Shown piece by piece: positions 5,249 to 7,500 of a DNA stretch of 7,500 bases (position 1 is its first letter; every line of letters begins with the position of its first letter). This stretch comes from Eubacterium sp. TM05-53 (GTDB lineage Bacteria; Bacillota_I; Bacilli_A; Erysipelotrichales; Erysipelotrichaceae), in assembly GCF_003436425.1 (NCBI RefSeq), contig NZ_QSPK01000034.1, positions 17,055 through 24,554 on the forward strand, written 5' to 3'. The notes under the pieces were generated by a model. The model saw only the letters and a program-made list of their open reading frames with translations, searched no databases and was not told the DNA's origin. Both the position numbers and the translations under genes were made by a program.

Positions 5249-7210
5249 ATGTCAAAGAATACTGTAAAATTAGGCATTGCAGGCCTTACTGCTGCAGCTA
5301 CAGGTGCTGCTTTATTTACTGCAAAAAAAGTGAGCGATAAAAAGAAAGAAGAAGAGAAGAAAGTTACAAGTGAATATCGCAATACGGAAAGAGGAAAATA
5401 CGAAAAGAACTCTAAAGGTATTTACTACACAAACGGAAACTACGAAGCATTTGCCCGCCCAGAAAAGCCGGCTGGCGTCGATAATAAGAATGCATATATC
5501 GTAGGTAGTGGACTTGCTGCATTAGCTGCTGCTTGCTTCTTAGTTCGTGATGGACAAATGCCAGGAAAAAACATCCACGTATTAGAAGCAATGGATATTG
5601 CTGGAGGTGCATGTGATGGAATCTATGATCCCACTCGTGGATATGTCATGAGAGGTGGACGTGAAATGGAAAACCACTTCGAATGTTTATGGGATTTATT
5701 CAGAAGCATTCCTTCCTTAGAAGTTGAAGGCGCCAGTGTATTAGACGAATACTATTGGTTAAACAAACACGACCCTAACTACTCATTGTGTCGTGCAACT
5801 ATCAACCAAGGAAAAGATGCACACACAGACGGTAAGTTTGACTTAAGTACAAAGGGTGCTATGGAAATCATGAAATTATTCATGACACCAGACGAAGACT
5901 TATACGATAAAACAATCGAAGATGTATTTGATGAAGAAGTATTCGATTCAACATTCTGGATGTATTGGAGAAGTATGTTTGCGTTTGAAAACTGGCACTC
6001 AGCCTTAGAAATGAAATTATACTTCCAAAGATTCATTCACCACATTTCAGGACTTCCTGATTTCAGTGCATTAAAATTCACAAGATACAACCAATATGAA
6101 TCATTGATTCTTCCTATGCAGAAATATCTAGAAGCTCATGGTGTAGACTTCCAATTCAATACAGAAGTCACAAATGTAGAATTTGAATTTGTAGGCGGCA
6201 AAAAAGTTGCGAAGACAATCGAATGCAAAGTCAACGGAACTGAAACCGGCATTGTATTAACAGAAAACGATTTAGTATTCGTGACAAACGGAAGCTGTAC
6301 AGAAGGAACTATCTATGGTGATCAAGACCACGCGCCTAATGGAGATGCTGAAGTCAGAACAAGCGGATGCTGGAGCTTATGGAAAAACATTGCGAAACAA
6401 GATCCAAGTTTTGGTCACCCAGAAAAATTCTGTTCTGATATTTCTAAGACAAATTGGGAATCTGCAACAGTCACAACATTAGATGACAAGATCATTCCAT
6501 ATATCACAAATATCTGTAAACGTGATCCTCGCAGTGGAAAAACGGTTACTGGAGGTATTGTCACTTGTAGAGATTCGAGTTGGCTATTAAGTTGGACAAT
6601 CAACCGTCAAGGACAATTCAAGAACCAAGATCCAGATAAAGTATGCGTTTGGGTATATGGACTATTCACAGATGTTGATGGTGACTACATTAAAAAACCA
6701 ATGAGAGAATGTACAGGTAAAGAAATCACAGAAGAATGGCTATATCACTTGGGAGTTCCAACGGATCAAATTGAAGAATTGGCTACAAATTCAGCACGAT
6801 GCGTACCTACAATGATGCCATACATCACTGCCTTCTTCATGCCACGTACAAAAGGTGATCGTCCAGACGTAATTCCTGATGGATGTGTAAACTTCGCCTT
6901 CTTAGGACAATTTGCCGACACACCAAGAGACACAGTCTTTACAACTGAATATTCAGTACGTACCGCAATGGAAGCTGTATACGGACTATTAGGTGTAGAT
7001 CGTGGTGTTCCAGAAGTCTGGGGCAGTGTATACGACGTTCGTGAACTATTGGATTCAAGCGTTAAATTAATGGATGGTAAATCGCCACTTGAAATCAACC
7101 TTGGGCCTTTAAACGTATTCAAAAAACCAGTTCTTAAAGCTATCAAGGGTACTGTCATTGAAAAACTATTAAAAGATCACGATGTGATTAAAAGCAATAT
7201 GAAATACTAG
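5249..7210 (+). CDS. ohyA: Oleate hydratase with N-terminal membrane-anchor-like extension
   Basis: This FAD enzyme adds water to the cis-9 double bond of oleate and related free fatty acids, giving 10-hydroxystearate. That detoxifies antimicrobial unsaturated fatty acids at the membrane. The family body begins near residue 58 (YYTNGNYEAFARP). The FAD dinucleotide loop is GSGLAA (86-91). RGGREM (135-140) supplies Glu139, equivalent to the glutamate needed for catalysis in characterised homologues. HFECLWDLFRS and, near the C-terminus, FAFLGQFADTPRDTVFTTEYS are also conserved. The body of about 595 residues matches the usual 590. The total of 653 includes an extra N-terminal segment: a hydrophobic stretch at 6-23, then a Lys/Glu-rich linker to about 57. 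The frame stays open back to 5039 inside tetR, but AAGGAGG (5234-5240) sits eight bases before the ATG at 5249; the ATG at 5243 would be only two bases away. Control by the upstream TetR protein is likely. Confidence 0.95.
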   Translation: MSKNTVKLGIAGLTAAATGAALFTAKKVSDKKKEEEKKVTSEYRNTERGKYEKNSKGIYYTNGNYEAFARPEKPAGVDNKNAYIVGSGLAALAAACFLVRDGQMPGKNIHVLEAMDIAGGACDGIYDPTRGYVMRGGREMENHFECLWDLFRSIPSLEVEGASVLDEYYWLNKHDPNYSLCRATINQGKDAHTDGKFDLSTKGAMEIMKLFMTPDEDLYDKTIEDVFDEEVFDSTFWMYWRSMFAFENWHSALEMKLYFQRFIHHISGLPDFSALKFTRYNQYESLILPMQKYLEAHGVDFQFNTEVTNVEFEFVGGKKVAKTIECKVNGTETGIVLTENDLVFVTNGSCTEGTIYGDQDHAPNGDAEVRTSGCWSLWKNIAKQDPSFGHPEKFCSDISKTNWESATVTTLDDKIIPYITNICKRDPRSGKTVTGGIVTCRDSSWLLSWTINRQGQFKNQDPDKVCVWVYGLFTDVDGDYIKKPMRECTGKEITEEWLYHLGVPTDQIEELATNSARCVPTMMPYITAFFMPRTKGDRPDVIPDGCVNFAFLGQFADTPRDTVFTTEYSVRTAMEAVYGLLGVDRGVPEVWGSVYDVRELLDSSVKLMDGKSPLEINLGPLNVFKKPVLKAIKGTVIEKLLKDHDVIKSNMKY

Positions 7211-7215
7211 ATATG

Positions 7216-7249
7216 AAAAGGAAGAAAGTTTAAACTTTCTTCCCTTTTT
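7216..7249. terminator. Bidirectional terminator between ohyA and the converging small gene
   Basis: A perfect 24-base palindrome (7220-7243) is flanked by AAAA on the left and CTTTTT on the right. Each strand therefore ends its hairpin with a T run. It lies between two converging genes and can serve both. Confidence 0.88.
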
Positions 7250-7251
7250 GT

Positions 7252-7446
7252 TTATAAGTCCAACCAAATTTTAAGTCCCGTTGTATCCGCTCTACCCGAT
7301 ACGAAAGTAACTTCTACATTATGATATTTTTCACACTCTTTACGAATATCCTTTACTTGGCCTTCTAATACAACTTCATTTTTTTGATTATATAATATTA
7401 TTTTTGTCTCTGGATAAAACAGCTTCATACATTCATGAAAATTCAT
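7252..7446 (-). CDS. Hypothetical small protein of at least 64 aa
   Basis: I do not recognise this protein. From the ATG at 7446 it has 64 residues with alternating hydrophobic stretches (KIILYNQKNEVVLEGQVKDI, then NVEVTFVSG and LKIWLDL) that suggest a small beta-sheet or barrel fold with one short helix (RKECEKYH). There is no signal peptide or membrane helix. The start has AAGGAGA (7464-7458) 11 bases upstream, a rather long spacing. The same frame stays open through the last 54 bases of the window, so the true start could lie beyond the right edge and the gene may be partial here. It converges on ohyA across a shared terminator, and no link to fatty-acid metabolism is visible. Confidence 0.6.
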   Translation of the reverse strand: MNFHECMKLFYPETKIILYNQKNEVVLEGQVKDIRKECEKYHNVEVTFVSGRADTTGLKIWLDL

Positions 7447-7453
7447 AAGTAAA

Positions 7454-7490
7454 TTTATCTCCTTCTCTAAAATAAACAGTTGGAGATAAA
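7454..7490 (-). promoter_or_regulatory. Inverted repeat that could mask the ribosome binding site
   Basis: On the minus strand TTTATCTCC (7490-7482) is exactly complementary to GGAGATAAA (7462-7454), with 19 bases between them. The second arm contains the Shine-Dalgarno core of the small gene. A further GGAG just upstream (7494-7491) could compete for the CTCC part. If the gene actually starts beyond the window, this would only be coding sequence. Confidence 0.4.
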
Positions 7491-7500
7491 CTCCTCTAAG

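Noticed and set aside
6766..7158. Minus-strand open frame of 130 codons inside ohyA, and shorter ones at 5412-5612, 5779-6036 and 6415-6603
   Set aside because: All are antisense to the well-conserved oleate hydratase, without credible starts. They look like by-products of its codon use.
7220..7243. The 24-bp perfect palindrome as an operator or recombination site
   Set aside because: It lies between converging stop codons with T runs on both sides, so a bidirectional terminator explains it fully.

Overview
The window is AT-rich, with strong AGGAG-type ribosome binding sites and many hairpin-plus-T-run terminators. This points to a low-GC Firmicute (Bacillota). The oleate hydratase, the TetR-type regulator and the MATE pump would fit a gut-associated member such as an Erysipelotrichia or Lactobacillales relative, but the sequence does not fix the genus. 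There is no rRNA, tRNA, CRISPR array or insertion sequence.

Left block (about 1-3100, minus strand). Reading right to left: an unrecognised 92-aa protein with its own terminator; an AraC-family regulator with a good promoter and a terminator at its stop codon; a 12-helix MATE efflux pump; a strong 15-bp-stem terminator; and the first five codons of another gene that runs off the left edge.

Middle block (3100-4593, plus strand). A divergent promoter drives a class II Fic protein (probable AMP-transferase) with an N-terminal inhibitory motif and a C-terminal winged helix. Behind it lies a non-coding stretch of about 180 bases that can fold into four hairpins. Two of them display the same seven-base loop word, TTACAGC, and the last is a terminator. 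It may be the fic 3' UTR, a small RNA, or a leader of the next gene; it matches no RNA family that I recognise.

Right block (4594-7446). A TetR-family regulator is followed by ohyA (oleate hydratase, which hydrates cis-9 unsaturated fatty acids to 10-hydroxy acids). A terminator lies across the tetR stop codon, so ohyA probably has its own promoter, which sits inside a 7-bp inverted repeat that could be the TetR operator. The hydratase carries about 58 extra N-terminal residues with one hydrophobic segment and a charged linker, suggesting a membrane-tethered form. A perfect 24-bp palindrome then serves as terminator between ohyA and a converging small gene of unknown function.

The most interesting points are the twin-loop RNA, the tetR gene that lacks a Shine-Dalgarno site and may be leaderless, the anchored oleate hydratase, and the inverted repeats in front of ohyA and the last small gene. 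Functional links between regulators and their neighbours (AraC with MATE, TetR with ohyA) are inferred from position.
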